Source: Dehalococcoides mccartyi
GTDB lineage: Bacteria; Chloroflexota; Dehalococcoidia; UBA2979
Direction of reading: 5' to 3'
Length of the DNA: 64,000 nucleotides
NCBI GenBank assembly: GCA_945865925.1
Contig: CAMBFG010000003.1
Coordinates: 1-64,000, forward strand
In this document: positions 9,240 through 19,736 of the stretch, one piece after another
How positions within the stretch are numbered: position 1 is the first letter of the stretch
Layout: each line of letters begins with the position of its first letter
Position numbers and translations under genes: made by a program
Notes under the pieces: model-generated
The model's input: the letters and a program-made list of their open reading frames with translations, nothing else
Databases searched by the model: none
What the model was told of the DNA's origin: nothing

Positions 9240-9316
9240 ACGCCACTGAAGGTGGCATACAGGACAACGATTCGCTCGGGTGCTGAGGCATCGATGAGCG
9301 GGATGGAGCGCGACAG

Positions 9317-11770
9317 ATGATGCGGAACGATCGATTCACGGAGCAGGCGCAGGAAGTGCTGGCGTCTTCGCAGGCGCTGGTGCGGGAGTCGCGGCATGCG
9401 CAGTGGGACGTGGAGCACGTCTTCTATGCCCTCGTGCGGCTGAAGGACTCGCTGGCGCGTGAGGTGCTGTCGAAGATGGGCGTGGACCCCGAGGCGGTCG
9501 GGCGCTCCGTGAAGGAGCGACTGGACCGTGCGCCTCGGCTGGCACACGACGTGGTGCAGATCTACACGACGCCTCGGATCGTGTCCGTGCTGGAGGCGGC
9601 GAACGCAGAGTCGTCCCGCCTGCAGGACGAGTACGTGGGCGTGGAGCATCTGCTGATCGCGCTGTCCGATGTGCGCGACGGCGATGTGGCGGCGGTGCTC
9701 GCGGAGTTCTCGATCACGAAGGAGCGCGTGTACCGCGCGCTGCAGCAGATCCGCGGGAACGCTCGGGTGGACTCGCCGACGGCGGAGTCGCGGTACCAGG
9801 CGCTGTCGAAGTACAGCACGGACCTGACCGAGGTGGCGCGCAACGGGAAGATCGACCCGGTGATCGGGCGCGACGAGGAAGTCGCACGCGTGATGCAAGT
9901 GTTGAACCGGCGCACGAAGAACAACCCGGTGCTGATCGGCGAGGCGGGCGTAGGCAAGACGGCCATCGTCGAGGGCCTCGCGCAGCGCATCGTGAACGGG
10001 GACGTGCCGGACCGGCTGAAGGGGAAGCGCGTGCTCGCCCTCGACATGGGCGCGCTGCTGGCGGGCTCGAAGTTCCGCGGGGAGTTCGAGGAGCGCCTGC
10101 AGGCCGTGATGGCCGAGGTGAAGCAGTCAGCCGGTGAGGTGATCCTCTTCATCGACGAGCTGCACCAGGTGGTCGGCGCTGGCGGCGCGGACGGGGCGAT
10201 CGACGCCTCCAACATGATGAAGCCGGCGCTGGCACGCGGTGAACTCCGGGTGATCGGTGCGACGACGCTCGACGAGTACCGCAAGCACATCGAGTCGGAC
10301 GCGGCGCTGGAGCGGCGGTTCTCGCCGGTGTTCGTGGACGAGCCGAGTGAGGACGAGGCGATCCAGATCCTGCACGGGATCCGCTCGAAGTATGAGGCGC
10401 ACCACGGTGTGCCGATTACGGACGCGGCGATCGAGGCGGCGGTCCACCTGTCCGCGCGGTACATCCCGGACCGGAACCTGCCGGACAAGGCGATCGACCT
10501 CATCGACGAGGCGGGATCGAAGCATGTGATCCAGGCAGAGGCGATGTCGCCCGACCTGCGCGATCTGAAGCAGCGGCTCGACGACGCCTCGATGCGTCTC
10601 GACGCGGCAGCGGCGCGGCAGGACTTCGAGTCGGCGGCGCGGATCAAGCAGGAGGTACTCGCCATCCAGGCGGAGTACACCGAGCGTCGCGCGACGTGGC
10701 AGCGCGAGCACGGGCTGGGCGAGGAGGTCTCCGAGCAGGAGATCGCGGCGCTCATCGCGCAGATGACGGGGATCCCGGTCGACCGGATGCTCGAGGGCGA
10801 GGCGGACAAACTGCTGAAGATGGAGGAGTTCCTCCACCAGCGGGTGATCGGCCAGGAACGAGCGATCTCGGCGCTGTCGGACGCGATCCGCCGCGCGCGG
10901 AGCGGGTTGAAGGACCCGCGCCGTCCGATCGGTTCGTTCATCTTCGTCGGCCCGACCGGCGTCGGTAAGACGTACCTGACGAAGGCGTTGGCGGAGTACC
11001 TGTTCGACGACCCGGACGCGCTGCTGCGGATCGACATGAGCGAATACCAGGAGCGGCACACGGTCTCGCGGTTGCTCGGTGCGCCTCCGGGGTACGTGGG
11101 CTTCGACCAGGCCGGTGAACTGACGGAGGCGGTGCGCCGCCGTCCGTACCAGGTGGTGCTGTTCGACGAGATCGAGAAGGCGCACCCGGACATCTTCAAC
11201 ACGCTGTTGCAGGTGATGGACGACGGGCGGCTGACGGACAGTCACGGCCGCACGGTGGACTTCCGCAACACGGTGATCGTGATGACGAGCAACCTCGGCA
11301 CCGGACAGAAGGTGGAGTCGGTGGGCTACCGGCGCACCAACTCGCCGGTGGAAAGCGACCGACAGCAGCGCGAGGTGGAGGGGGCATTGAAGCGGTTCTT
11401 CCGCCCGGAGTTCCTGAACCGGGTGGACGAGGTGGTGGTGTTCGAGCCGCTGACGGAGCCGGAGATCCAGCAGATCGCACGCCTCGAGGTGAACACGGTG
11501 GCGGAGCGGCTGTCGGACCGGAAAGTGAGGCTGGTGGTGACGGATGCCGCTGTGGCGCTGATCGCGAAGGAAGGGTTCGACCCGGACTTCGGGGCACGCC
11601 CGCTGCGCCGGCTGATCGAGCGCAAGGTGGAGAACCCACTCGCCCGCGAGATCCTCTCCGGTACCTACCAGGCAGGCGACCTCGTGACGGTGGATGTGGT
11701 GGACGGGCAGTTCGAGTTCACGCGGACGGCGGGGGCGCCGTCGGACGTAGTGGAGGCGACGGTGGCGTAA
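9317..11770 (+). CDS. Clp AAA+ ATPase (ClpC-like short M domain with UVR-type motif; ClpB/ClpC family)
   Basis: Clp_N repeats, [10 protein letters not shown] and [10 protein letters not shown] Walker A motifs; short middle region [20 protein letters not shown] (UVR-like). Confidence 0.93.
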   Translation: MMRNDRFTEQAQEVLASSQALVRESRHAQWDVEHVFYALVRLKDSLAREVLSKMGVDPEAVGRSVKERLDRAPRLAHDVVQIYTTPRIVSVLEAANAESSRLQDEYVGVEHLLIALSDVRDGDVAAVLAEFSITKERVYRALQQIRGNARVDSPTAESRYQALSKYSTDLTEVARNGKIDPVIGRDEEVARVMQVLNRRTKNNPVLIGEAGVGKTAIVEGLAQRIVNGDVPDRLKGKRVLALDMGALLAGSKFRGEFEERLQAVMAEVKQSAGEVILFIDELHQVVGAGGADGAIDASNMMKPALARGELRVIGATTLDEYRKHIESDAALERRFSPVFVDEPSEDEAIQILHGIRSKYEAHHGVPITDAAIEAAVHLSARYIPDRNLPDKAIDLIDEAGSKHVIQAEAMSPDLRDLKQRLDDASMRLDAAAARQDFESAARIKQEVLAIQAEYTERRATWQREHGLGEEVSEQEIAALIAQMTGIPVDRMLEGEADKLLKMEEFLHQRVIGQERAISALSDAIRRARSGLKDPRRPIGSFIFVGPTGVGKTYLTKALAEYLFDDPDALLRIDMSEYQERHTVSRLLGAPPGYVGFDQAGELTEAVRRRPYQVVLFDEIEKAHPDIFNTLLQVMDDGRLTDSHGRTVDFRNTVIVMTSNLGTGQKVESVGYRRTNSPVESDRQQREVEGALKRFFRPEFLNRVDEVVVFEPLTEPEIQQIARLEVNTVAERLSDRKVRLVVTDAAVALIAKEGFDPDFGARPLRRLIERKVENPLAREILSGTYQAGDLVTVDVVDGQFEFTRTAGAPSDVVEATVA

Positions 11771-11791
11771 GGCCTCGACGGGTGGGAAGTG

Positions 11792-11825
11792 CGAGGGCGT
11801 CCGGCGACGGGCGCCCTCGTTGTTT
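11792..11825 (+). terminator. Rho-independent terminator after clp
   Basis: CGAGGGCGTCC-GGCGAC-GGGCGCCCTCG followed by TTGTTTG. Confidence 0.7.
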
Positions 11826-11947
11826 GTGCGTGGGGGGTGCCACGCCCTCATGCGATTCACACTTCCGTTGCAACCGGGCGGAGACCTCGCGGTAACATCG
11901 AGGGTGCGCGGGACACTTCGGATCCTTCGCTGGAGGCTGGTGTCGGA

Positions 11948-12775
11948 ATGAACAATCTCAAGACGGTGGTGCTGCTGGCGGCGTTGAGCGGACTGCTGAT
12001 CGCGGTCGGTGGCGCGATTGGTGGGGCGAGCGGGGCGCTGCTGTTCTTCGGGTTCTCGCTGCTGCTGAACGCGGGGTCGTACTGGTTCTCCGCGGACATC
12101 GTGTTGAAGACGTCGGGGGCGCACGAGATCCAGCGCGAGCAGGACCCGGCACTGTTCGACATGGTGGCCGAGGTGGCGCGACGCGCGGAGATGCCGATGC
12201 CTCGCGTGTACGCGATGGACTCGGCGCAGCCGAACGCGTTTGCGACCGGGCGGTCGCCGAAGCACGCGGCGGTGGCGGTGACCGCCGGCATCCGGCAGTT
12301 GCTGTCCGACCGCGAGTTGTTCGCGGTGCTGGCGCACGAGATCTCGCACGTGAAGAACCGCGACATCCTGATCAACAGTGTGGTGGCGGCGATCGCTTCT
12401 GCGATCTCGATGATCGGGTGGATCGGGATGTTCACCGGCGGCGGTGGCGACCGTGACAACCGAGGCAGCAACCTGATCGCCATCCTCGTGGCGCCGATCG
12501 CGGCGTCGCTGATCCAGATGGGGATCTCGCGCTCCCGGGAGTTCGAGGCGGACGCGGACGGCGCGACGGTGTCAGGGGACCCGGAGGCGCTGGCGTCGGC
12601 GTTGCAGCGACTCGAGATGGGCGCGCGCCGGATGCCGATGAACGTGCCCAAGTCGACGGCTCACCTGTTCATCGTGAACCCCTTCGCCGGGGTGAGTGCG
12701 CGCAATCTGTTCTCGACGCACCCGCCGACCGAGGAGCGGGTGGCACGACTGCAGAAGATGGCTTCGCGCCAGTAG
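11948..12775 (+). CDS. htpX: Zinc metalloprotease HtpX
   Basis: HEXXH in VLAHEISHVKNRDILINSVVAAIASAIS; TM helices. Confidence 0.93.
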   Translation: MNNLKTVVLLAALSGLLIAVGGAIGGASGALLFFGFSLLLNAGSYWFSADIVLKTSGAHEIQREQDPALFDMVAEVARRAEMPMPRVYAMDSAQPNAFATGRSPKHAAVAVTAGIRQLLSDRELFAVLAHEISHVKNRDILINSVVAAIASAISMIGWIGMFTGGGGDRDNRGSNLIAILVAPIAASLIQMGISRSREFEADADGATVSGDPEALASALQRLEMGARRMPMNVPKSTAHLFIVNPFAGVSARNLFSTHPPTEERVARLQKMASRQ

Positions 12776-12802
12776 CCGTCGGCGCCCGGTGGCGGACAGA
12801 TG

Positions 12803-12836
12803 GAGAGGGCGCCCGATGGGCGCCCTCTCTTGTTGT
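12803..12836 (+). terminator. Rho-independent terminator after htpX
   Basis: GAGAGGGCGCCC-GAT-GGGCGCCCTCTC followed by TTGTTGT. Confidence 0.8.
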
Positions 12837-12855
12837 GTGGCCTCGGGGCGTCGCT

Positions 12856-13260
12856 CTACGCGGCGGGCGGGCGCTGGATGAGTTCGATGCGGATGTTGTC
12901 CGGACAGCGGATGAAGCAGATCCGCTGGACGGGCGGCGTCGACGGTGGAGGTGGTGCCTGGAGGAGGACGGCGCCGAGGCCGGTGAGCCTCGCGAGGTCC
13001 GCTTCGAGGTTGTCGGAGTCGAAGCCGAAGTGCTCGAGGCCTTCGTGGGCGTTGGCATCGCCTGGTCCGAGGGTCTCGCCGGTACGCGCTCCGGAGATGT
13101 TGACGGTGATGCCGTTCTCCGACCGGCAAGCGACGAAGCGGTCGCCGACATCGCGGACGGTGTCGCTGACGATGGTGAAGTTGAAGGCCTTCACCCACCA
13201 GTCGGCGACGACCTTGGGGTCGGTCGCCTTGAGGTGGATGTGGTTGATGTTGAAGGGCAT
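12856..13260 (-). CDS. VOC (glyoxalase/dioxygenase superfamily) protein
   Basis: MPFNINHIHLKATDPKVVADWWVKAFNFTIVSD...LEHFGFDSDNLEA...IRIELIQ. Confidence 0.82.
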   Translation of the reverse strand: MPFNINHIHLKATDPKVVADWWVKAFNFTIVSDTVRDVGDRFVACRSENGITVNISGARTGETLGPGDANAHEGLEHFGFDSDNLEADLARLTGLGAVLLQAPPPPSTPPVQRICFIRCPDNIRIELIQRPPAA

Positions 13261-13321
13261 GCGGCACTCCTGCTTCGGTGGTTGGGGTGGGGAGAGGGTA
13301 GCGCGGGCGAGTACGCACGAA

Positions 13322-13345
13322 GAGGCCGCCCTTGCGGGCGGCCTC
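13322..13345. terminator. Hairpin, possible terminator
   Basis: GAGGCCGCCC-TTGC-GGGCGGCCTC just downstream of the acyl-CoA dehydrogenase gene on the minus strand. Confidence 0.5.
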
Positions 13346-13391
13346 CTGTTTGCGTTCCGCGTGCGGCCGAGGCCGCTCGGGGGTGCCTCGG

Positions 13392-14507
13392 CTAGAGGCC
13401 GAGCTGCTGTGCGACCAGCTCGCGGTGGAAGTCGGCGTCGCCGAAGGCGAGCTCGGCCCGCTTCTGGCGGCGGTAGAACAGCTGGATCTTGTAGTCCTTG
13501 GTGAAGCCGATACCACCGTGGATCTGCTGGCCGTGGGCGACCACTCGACGAGTGGCCTCCGAGCACCAGGCCTTCGCCATGTTGACGGCGATGGAGGTCT
13601 CGGCGGCGGGCTGGCCGGCCGAGATCGACCAGGCAGCCTTGTACATGATGAAGCGGGAGCCATCGACGTCCGTGACCATGTCAGCGCACTTGTGCTGGAT
13701 GGCCTGGAAGGAGCCGATCGGGCGGCCGAACTGGACGCGCTCCTTGGCGTAGTCCACGGCGATTTCGAAGTCCATCTGCGCGAGGCCCACGAGGTAGGCG
13801 CACTCGGCAACGGTGTACTTCTGGATGACCGGGGCGAGGGCAGCCCAGCCGGCACCATCGGCACCGAGGAGCTGGCCCTTGGCGCCGTTGAGGACGACTT
13901 CGCACTGCTTGTCGCGGGCGATGGTCTGGAGGACCGTCGTCTTCACGCCGTCCTGCTTGGTCGGGACGATGGCGAGGGTGACACCCTTGGCCGTGCGGGC
14001 CGCGACGATCAGGTAGTCAGCGACGTGGGCGTCCGGGACGAACAACTTCGTGCCGTTGATGGTGACGTCGTTGCCGGAGACGGTGGCCTTCGCCTGGATG
14101 CCAGACTCGTCGAAGCGAGCGGACGGCTCCGTGAGGGCGAGGGTGAAGATGAGTTCACCCGCGGCGATCTTGGGCAGGAATTCCTGCTTCTGGGCGTCCG
14201 AACCGGCCTCGAGGATCGGGACGGCGCCGCCGAAGACGGAGGACATGTACGGGCCCGGGACGAGCGCGCGACCGAGTTCCTCCACGAGGACCATCTGGTC
14301 GACGAAGTCGAAGCCAGCGCCGCCGTACTGCTCCGGAACCAAGAGGCCGTGCCAGCCCTGCTCCGCCATCTTCTGCCAGAGGACGGGGGAGTAGCCCTTT
14401 TCGTCCTCTTCCATTTCCCGGACGTGCGTCTCCGGGCACTCGTTCTCCAGGAACTCGCGGGCGGAGTTCTTCAGGAGCTCCTGCTGTTCATTCAGTCCCA
14501 GGTCCAC
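13392..14507 (-). CDS. Acyl-CoA dehydrogenase
   Basis: MDLGLNEQQELLKNSAREFLENECPE...QIHGGIGFTKDYKIQLFYRR. Confidence 0.92.
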   Translation of the reverse strand: MDLGLNEQQELLKNSAREFLENECPETHVREMEEDEKGYSPVLWQKMAEQGWHGLLVPEQYGGAGFDFVDQMVLVEELGRALVPGPYMSSVFGGAVPILEAGSDAQKQEFLPKIAAGELIFTLALTEPSARFDESGIQAKATVSGNDVTINGTKLFVPDAHVADYLIVAARTAKGVTLAIVPTKQDGVKTTVLQTIARDKQCEVVLNGAKGQLLGADGAGWAALAPVIQKYTVAECAYLVGLAQMDFEIAVDYAKERVQFGRPIGSFQAIQHKCADMVTDVDGSRFIMYKAAWSISAGQPAAETSIAVNMAKAWCSEATRRVVAHGQQIHGGIGFTKDYKIQLFYRRQKRAELAFGDADFHRELVAQQLGL

Positions 14508-14582
14508 AGTGCATCCCTCCCAATCGCGTCCAGCGAGACTGCCGGTACGCGTGCTGCTCTGTCCGTGCGTCCTCGCTGAGGA

Positions 14583-15812
14583 CTAACCGCGCGGAAGGCC
14601 GAGGCCCCGCGTGGCGATGACGTTGCGCTGGATTTCGTTCGAGCCCGAGAAGATGGAGTGCGGCACCGAACCCACGTAGTCGTGGATGTGTGCAGCGCCC
14701 ATCGGCGCGTACTTCGAGGTGCGGTCCCAGACGTTCGCGTAGAGGCCCCACGCCTTGCTCTGCGTCCGAGACAGGCGCTGGTGCAACTCGGAGCCGAAGG
14801 TCTTGTTGACCGAGGCCTCGTAGTTCGGCACCAGGCCGCGGTTCTGGATGCTGACGATGCGGAAGGCGAAGTTGAACAGCACTTCGGTCTCGATGGCGCG
14901 GTCCGCCAGTTCGAGGCGCGTGGTGTTCCAGTCCTGGCGCTGGAAAGACTTGCCCTTGCCGCCGAGGAATTCCTTCATCTCGCCCATGCCTCGACGGTAC
15001 GAGACCGCGCCGGCGATGCCGGAGCGCTCGAAGTCGAGCAGGGTCATGCCGACGTACCAGCCGCGGTTCTCTTCACCGATGAGGTTCTTGGCCGGGACGC
15101 GGACGTCCTCGAAGAACGTCTCGTTGAACCCGTGCTCCCAGCCCATGTTGATGAGCGGGCGGACGGAGAGACCCGGGGTCTTGATGTCCATGATCATGAA
15201 GGAGATGCCGCGGTGCTTCGGCGCCTGCGGGTCCGTGCGGACGAGGGCGAAGAGCCAGTCCGCGAAGTGCGCGCCAGACGTCCAGATCTTCTGGCCGTTG
15301 ATGACGAACTCGTCGCCATCACGGACGGCACGCGTCTGCAGCGAGGCCAGGTCCGAGCCCGCGCCCGGCTCCGAGTAGCCCTGCGCCCAGGCGACTTCAC
15401 CGGAGAGGATGCGAGAGAGGTGTTCCTTCTTCTGCTCCTCTGAGCCGTGGACGATGAGGGTGGGGCCGAGCATCGAGACGCCCATGCCACCGACCGAGGG
15501 GGCGGCCGCTTCGGCCATCTCCTGGTTGTAGATGAACTGCTCGACCGTGGAGAGTCCGGCTCCGCCGTACTCCTTGGGCCACGCGGGGGCGATCCAGCCC
15601 TTGTCCGCGAGGGCGGTCGCCCACTGCGAGGCGGTGGCGACGCGCTTCGGGTCGGTGGACTTGCGGTCCGCCTGCCAACCACCTGCGAAGCCCTCGCCCT
15701 CGCCGGTGGCCTCGCCGGCCTTGGGCTTGTACGGGTCGGGCAGTTTGGCTTGAATAAAGGCACGAACTTCCTGTCGGAAGTTGGCCTGCTCCGGGCTGTC
15801 GCTCCAGTCCAT
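14583..15812 (-). CDS. Acyl-CoA dehydrogenase
   Basis: YSEPGAGSDLASLQTRAVRDGDEFVINGQKIWTSGAHFADWLFALVRTD...GSNEIQRNVIATRGLGLPRG. Confidence 0.93.
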   Translation of the reverse strand: MDWSDSPEQANFRQEVRAFIQAKLPDPYKPKAGEATGEGEGFAGGWQADRKSTDPKRVATASQWATALADKGWIAPAWPKEYGGAGLSTVEQFIYNQEMAEAAAPSVGGMGVSMLGPTLIVHGSEEQKKEHLSRILSGEVAWAQGYSEPGAGSDLASLQTRAVRDGDEFVINGQKIWTSGAHFADWLFALVRTDPQAPKHRGISFMIMDIKTPGLSVRPLINMGWEHGFNETFFEDVRVPAKNLIGEENRGWYVGMTLLDFERSGIAGAVSYRRGMGEMKEFLGGKGKSFQRQDWNTTRLELADRAIETEVLFNFAFRIVSIQNRGLVPNYEASVNKTFGSELHQRLSRTQSKAWGLYANVWDRTSKYAPMGAAHIHDYVGSVPHSIFSGSNEIQRNVIATRGLGLPRG

Positions 15813-16131
15813 CGGGTGTCCCTTCTTCCTCTCGGCGGTACTGCGCGTGTGCTGCAGTCCGGGCGGAGGCTGTGCGGCGAACGTGCGGCCTCGGCCGCGA
15901 TCACTCAATCTTCCGACCACCTCGGAGGAGGCAGCGCGTCAGACACGGGCGTGCGCTTGAGGCATGAGGAGTCTCGCGCGACGTCCCCGCCATCCCCCGA
16001 CTGCCGCAGTCGGGCCGCGCGAGCGCACTATCCTCGGATTCGGGTGCCGGGTCAACCGCCGCTGACGCCCGCGTGAAGGTGGAATCTGGCGGGTTGACCC
16101 GCGGTGGCGGGGGTCGCATGATCCGGGGCGG

Positions 16132-17097
16132 GTGGTCAAAGGGAGTCCGCTCATGCGCTTCGGTTCCCGCGGTCGAGAAGACGAGGGGCGGACGATGCCT
16201 CAGGTACCCCCACCGGCGCTGCCCGCCCAGCCAGCCTCCCACGTGCCGACATCTCTGCAGGCACCCGCCATCGAGCGCGCGGTGCCGCCGAGCAAGCGCC
16301 TTCAGCGTGTCGCGGAGCATTTCCACTCTCAGGGTGAACTCCTCGCCGCGATGCGGGAGCAGTTCGAGACCGAGATGGAGCCGATGCAGGACCTGCTGGT
16401 CCGGCAATCCCACGCGATGCAGCGCTTGATGTCCAACCTCGACGAGCGCCTGCGTCCGCTGAATGAGAACGCGGACGGCGAGGAGTCGAACCTCCACGCG
16501 CTGGAGTCGCGGATCTCGGCGGGTGGCCCGGACCACGTCGCGCGGGCGTTCCAGCCCTACCTCGAAGACCAGCGCAACCGGATCAACTCGACACGCACCC
16601 AGATCGAGCAGCAGCGGATCCCGTTCTCTCAGTACGGCGAGGACGCGCGCGAGGCGGTCGAGGTGGCGCTGTCGCGCTTCGACCACGATATGGATGCCCT
16701 GGAGCAGAACCTGGCCGAACAGCGCCGGGTGATGATGCGGATGCTGGACGCGATGCGTTCCGAGGCCTTCGCCGCAGTGAAGGTGTACCTGGACGGCCGC
16801 CAGGAGGCGATCGGTCAGATCGCCTCGGCAGGCTCGACAGACCCGCAGGAGATCGGTCGGGCGATGCAGGCTCTCCGCAACGAGGTGGAGGGGATGGCGC
16901 GCCAGTCCGACCACATCAAGCAAGTGCTGGACAAGACGGACCTCTCCGACCGCCAGTTGGTGTCGATGTCGGTCGTTGGCCCTCGGGCGATGGCGGCACC
17001 GCCGACGCCGGCCGCTCCGACTCAGCCGGCCATGCCTGCGATGCCGGCCCTGACGATGGAAGATGTGGACGGGGCGAGCGCGTCGTCAGACGCATAG
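16132..17097 (+). CDS. Hypothetical coiled-coil protein
   Basis: Long helical/coiled-coil segment (RLQRVAEHFHSQGELLAAMREQFETEMEPMQDLL...) with Pro/Ala-rich ends; a start at 16195 is also possible. Confidence 0.6.
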   Translation: MVKGSPLMRFGSRGREDEGRTMPQVPPPALPAQPASHVPTSLQAPAIERAVPPSKRLQRVAEHFHSQGELLAAMREQFETEMEPMQDLLVRQSHAMQRLMSNLDERLRPLNENADGEESNLHALESRISAGGPDHVARAFQPYLEDQRNRINSTRTQIEQQRIPFSQYGEDAREAVEVALSRFDHDMDALEQNLAEQRRVMMRMLDAMRSEAFAAVKVYLDGRQEAIGQIASAGSTDPQEIGRAMQALRNEVEGMARQSDHIKQVLDKTDLSDRQLVSMSVVGPRAMAAPPTPAAPTQPAMPAMPALTMEDVDGASASSDA

Positions 17098-17121
17098 CGC
17101 TCGACGGTTGGTTGGCTGATC

Positions 17122-17157
17122 GAGAGGGGGCGCCGCGAGGCGCCCTCTCTGTGTGTT
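17122..17157 (+). terminator. Rho-independent terminator
   Basis: GAGAGGGGGCGCC-GCGA-GGCGCCCTCTC followed by TGTGTGTT. Confidence 0.7.
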
Positions 17158-17240
17158 GAGGTGAGCAACGGAGTAGCCCTCGATGGTGGCCGTTCGATGT
17201 TGGGCAGAGGCTCGCACTGCTGCGCTACGCGCAGACGCGG

Positions 17241-19043
17241 CTAGCCGCCAGTACAGGTCGCGTCTGGGGGGATGCGGAAGGTGATGGGGACGGGTGGGCT
17301 GGCGGCGGTGTAGTTGAGGCGGGTGGCCTGGGCGCCGAAGCGGATGCCGACAGCCGGGGTGTAGTACCAACCGGCGCATTTGCCCGAGATGACAGTGATG
17401 TAGCCAGAGCCCTCCGGGGTACCGATCGTGTACGAGCCGCCGGAGGTGGTGGTGGTCGGGGCGCAGCGGTCGGCGAAGCAGACGCTGACGCTGACGCCCG
17501 TGATGCCTCGGCCGGAGGTGTCTTCGACGCGCCCGGTCGTGGTCACGCAGGGCCCCGCGACGAAGTTGACGTCCGGGATGGTGACAGCGGTCCCGCCGAG
17601 CGCAAACACTCGGGCGTTCACGGAGCCACCGACGATGGTGCTGCTGGATGAGAGGTAACCCCCACGGTTGCAGGCCTCGTCGAACACGACGCGGTAGTTC
17701 CCGGTCGCGGCGACCGCCATCTGGAACACGCCGCTGGCGGGGATGGCGACGCCGGGGCAAGACTGTCCCGCCGGCCCATCCACGCGGCAGATGTAGAAGT
17801 TCCATCCGGTCCCAGGCGCTGCCCCATTCAGCGCGAAACGCCCACGGAGGATGGGCGATGACTCGGCCCGGAACGCCTCGAACTGACGATAGAAGTCGGT
17901 GGGACTGATGCCGTAGGCGCTCTGGAAGGCGGCCTCCCACGTCGCGGCGGTGCGCATGTTGCGCCAGAACGTGGAGGCCGCACCGGGAGTGGTGCGGTCC
18001 GCGAGCCAGGCGTGCGCGAGCGATCCGACGCGATACGGGTCGAGGGCGTGACAGCCCTCGAGGCGTGCGCGGGCCTCATCACACGTCCGGGTGATCGCCG
18101 AGATCGGCGAGGCGGTGAGCGCCGCGGCAGGGCGCAGGCGAGCGGTGAGCGAGGTGGCGTTGCCCGTCAGGGTGTCTACGTAGCGATGCGCGGCGTAGTC
18201 CGCTGAACCTTCGATCGCCCAGAGGGGCGCGTCTGCGAGGCGGTTGTTGGAGAGGCGATCCTGGACCAGGTGGAAGTACTCGTGTGCGATCACCCAGATC
18301 GCGGAACGCTCGTCCGGGGCGGCGGGCCAGCCCTTCGCGACCGAGAGGATCAGCGGCTTGTTGTCCGGCGTGGAGCGCGGGATCGCGATCGCCGCCCAGC
18401 GTTCCGAGTTGAATCGTGTAATCGCTTCAGCCCGGGTGCGTCGGGTCGCGGTCGCGTAACGGTCAGCGAGTTCGCTCTCGAAGTCCGTGGCCAGCACCAG
18501 CGTCAGGCCTTCGAAGGTCAAGCCGACTTCGCGCTCCCAGTAGTCCTCGAGCGCCTTGATCTGTGTGGTGGCGGTCGTCTGCTCCGCCGGAGTAATCGAG
18601 GCGGCGAAGACCAGGGTGGCGCGCGGGACGCCGGTGATGGGCGCCGTGGTCGGGGTGGGCGTCGATGTCGCGGTCGAGGTGGGCGTGGCGACGGGGGTTG
18701 AGGGGCGAGTGCCATCGCAGAGGTACAGGACGGGCGAGTTCGCCGCGAGGTTGGCCGGGAAACCGGCGTTCACGAAGGAGGGCGCACCGGCGACGAAGGT
18801 GCGCAGCACGCCGCTTTGCACGACGCCGATGCTCCGCGCGTTGCAGCCGCGCAGGGCGAGCGATCCAACGACATCGACGGGTGGCAGGTCCACGGTGAGC
18901 AGGCCCAGGCCGACGCCAGAGGTGGGGACGTCGCCGCGGATGGCATCGGGGGAGGGGGCGGCCTCGGCGTTTGAGGTGGCGAAGGCGACGGTGGCGAGCG
19001 TAGCGACGACGAAGGCGACCCAGCGGAGGCTCGTCGATTTCAT
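17241..19043 (-). CDS. Secreted HEXXH (gluzincin-like) peptidase-domain protein with C-terminal carboxypeptidase-regulatory-like domain
   Basis: Signal peptide MKSTSLRWVAFVVATLATVAFATSNAEA; VIAHEYFHLVQDRL...GSADYAAHR; TTGRVEDTSGRGITGVSVSVC. Confidence 0.75.
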   Translation of the reverse strand: MKSTSLRWVAFVVATLATVAFATSNAEAAPSPDAIRGDVPTSGVGLGLLTVDLPPVDVVGSLALRGCNARSIGVVQSGVLRTFVAGAPSFVNAGFPANLAANSPVLYLCDGTRPSTPVATPTSTATSTPTPTTAPITGVPRATLVFAASITPAEQTTATTQIKALEDYWEREVGLTFEGLTLVLATDFESELADRYATATRRTRAEAITRFNSERWAAIAIPRSTPDNKPLILSVAKGWPAAPDERSAIWVIAHEYFHLVQDRLSNNRLADAPLWAIEGSADYAAHRYVDTLTGNATSLTARLRPAAALTASPISAITRTCDEARARLEGCHALDPYRVGSLAHAWLADRTTPGAASTFWRNMRTAATWEAAFQSAYGISPTDFYRQFEAFRAESSPILRGRFALNGAAPGTGWNFYICRVDGPAGQSCPGVAIPASGVFQMAVAATGNYRVVFDEACNRGGYLSSSSTIVGGSVNARVFALGGTAVTIPDVNFVAGPCVTTTGRVEDTSGRGITGVSVSVCFADRCAPTTTTSGGSYTIGTPEGSGYITVISGKCAGWYYTPAVGIRFGAQATRLNYTAASPPVPITFRIPPDATCTGG

Positions 19044-19101
19044 CGCGGCAGTGTACGGGTTGGCCGCGCGTGAGGTGACGACGTGTCACCCGCCAGGTAC
19101 G

Positions 19102-19132
19102 TGCATGAGGGCGCCGTGGGCGCCCTCATGCA
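19102..19132 (-). terminator. Strong hairpin, likely terminator of the 19159-19590 gene
   Basis: TGCATGAGGGCGCC-GTG-GGCGCCCTCATGCA, perfect 14-bp arms. Confidence 0.6.
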
Positions 19133-19158
19133 TCGAATGACCGGCGCGTGCCAGCGCG

Positions 19159-19590
19159 CTACGGCCGAGGCTGGTTGGGGGCGGTGTCCAAGTCTTCGAC
19201 GACGAAGGTGCCGAAGTAGCGAATGGACTGACCACCCGTCCGCTGCATCGTGTCGCTCGCGAGCAAGCGCTGTTCCTTCGCCTCGGTGTGTGCCCCAACG
19301 ACCGAGCCACCGGACTTGAGGGCCTTCGAGTATTCGTCGAGGGTGTCCTTGTCGCCGAGTTCCTCGACGGTGCGCTCCGCCGTGGCGGCGATACCGTGCT
19401 CGGTGCCGTCCGCGTCGACCTTCTTCGCGTCGTCAGGGCGGGTGAGGATGATCAGTTCTGTTTCCGCGAAGCCGGCGGCGATGAGCCCGCCGACGGCTGC
19501 CTCTGCCTGGATGTGTCCCTCAAAGATGCCGAGGACGTAGTCCTTCGGATACCCGATGAACGCGTCGTCGCGGGTGAGTTCGAGTGTCAT
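19159..19590 (-). CDS. Stress-protein-17M-like (YflT-type) domain hypothetical protein
   Basis: VLGIFEGHIQAEAAVGGLIAAGFAETELIILTRPDDAKK...; similarity judged by eye. Confidence 0.5.
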   Translation of the reverse strand: MTLELTRDDAFIGYPKDYVLGIFEGHIQAEAAVGGLIAAGFAETELIILTRPDDAKKVDADGTEHGIAATAERTVEELGDKDTLDEYSKALKSGGSVVGAHTEAKEQRLLASDTMQRTGGQSIRYFGTFVVEDLDTAPNQPRP

Positions 19591-19736
19591 GGATGCACCT
19601 CGTGTTCAGGGAGGCTCAGCCTCCTAGATCAACGCTAACCAGCGACGGCTGACGGGCCGATCACACCGCAGCCCCTGACGTCGCAATAGCGTGACAACGA
19701 AGCGGATCCCGGATTGGGCGCGCCTATACTCGCTGC

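Noticed and set aside
10127-12349. 740-aa minus-strand ORF opposite clp and htpX
   Set aside because: GC-rich antisense open frame with Arg/His-rich composition; opposite well-supported Clp and HtpX genes.
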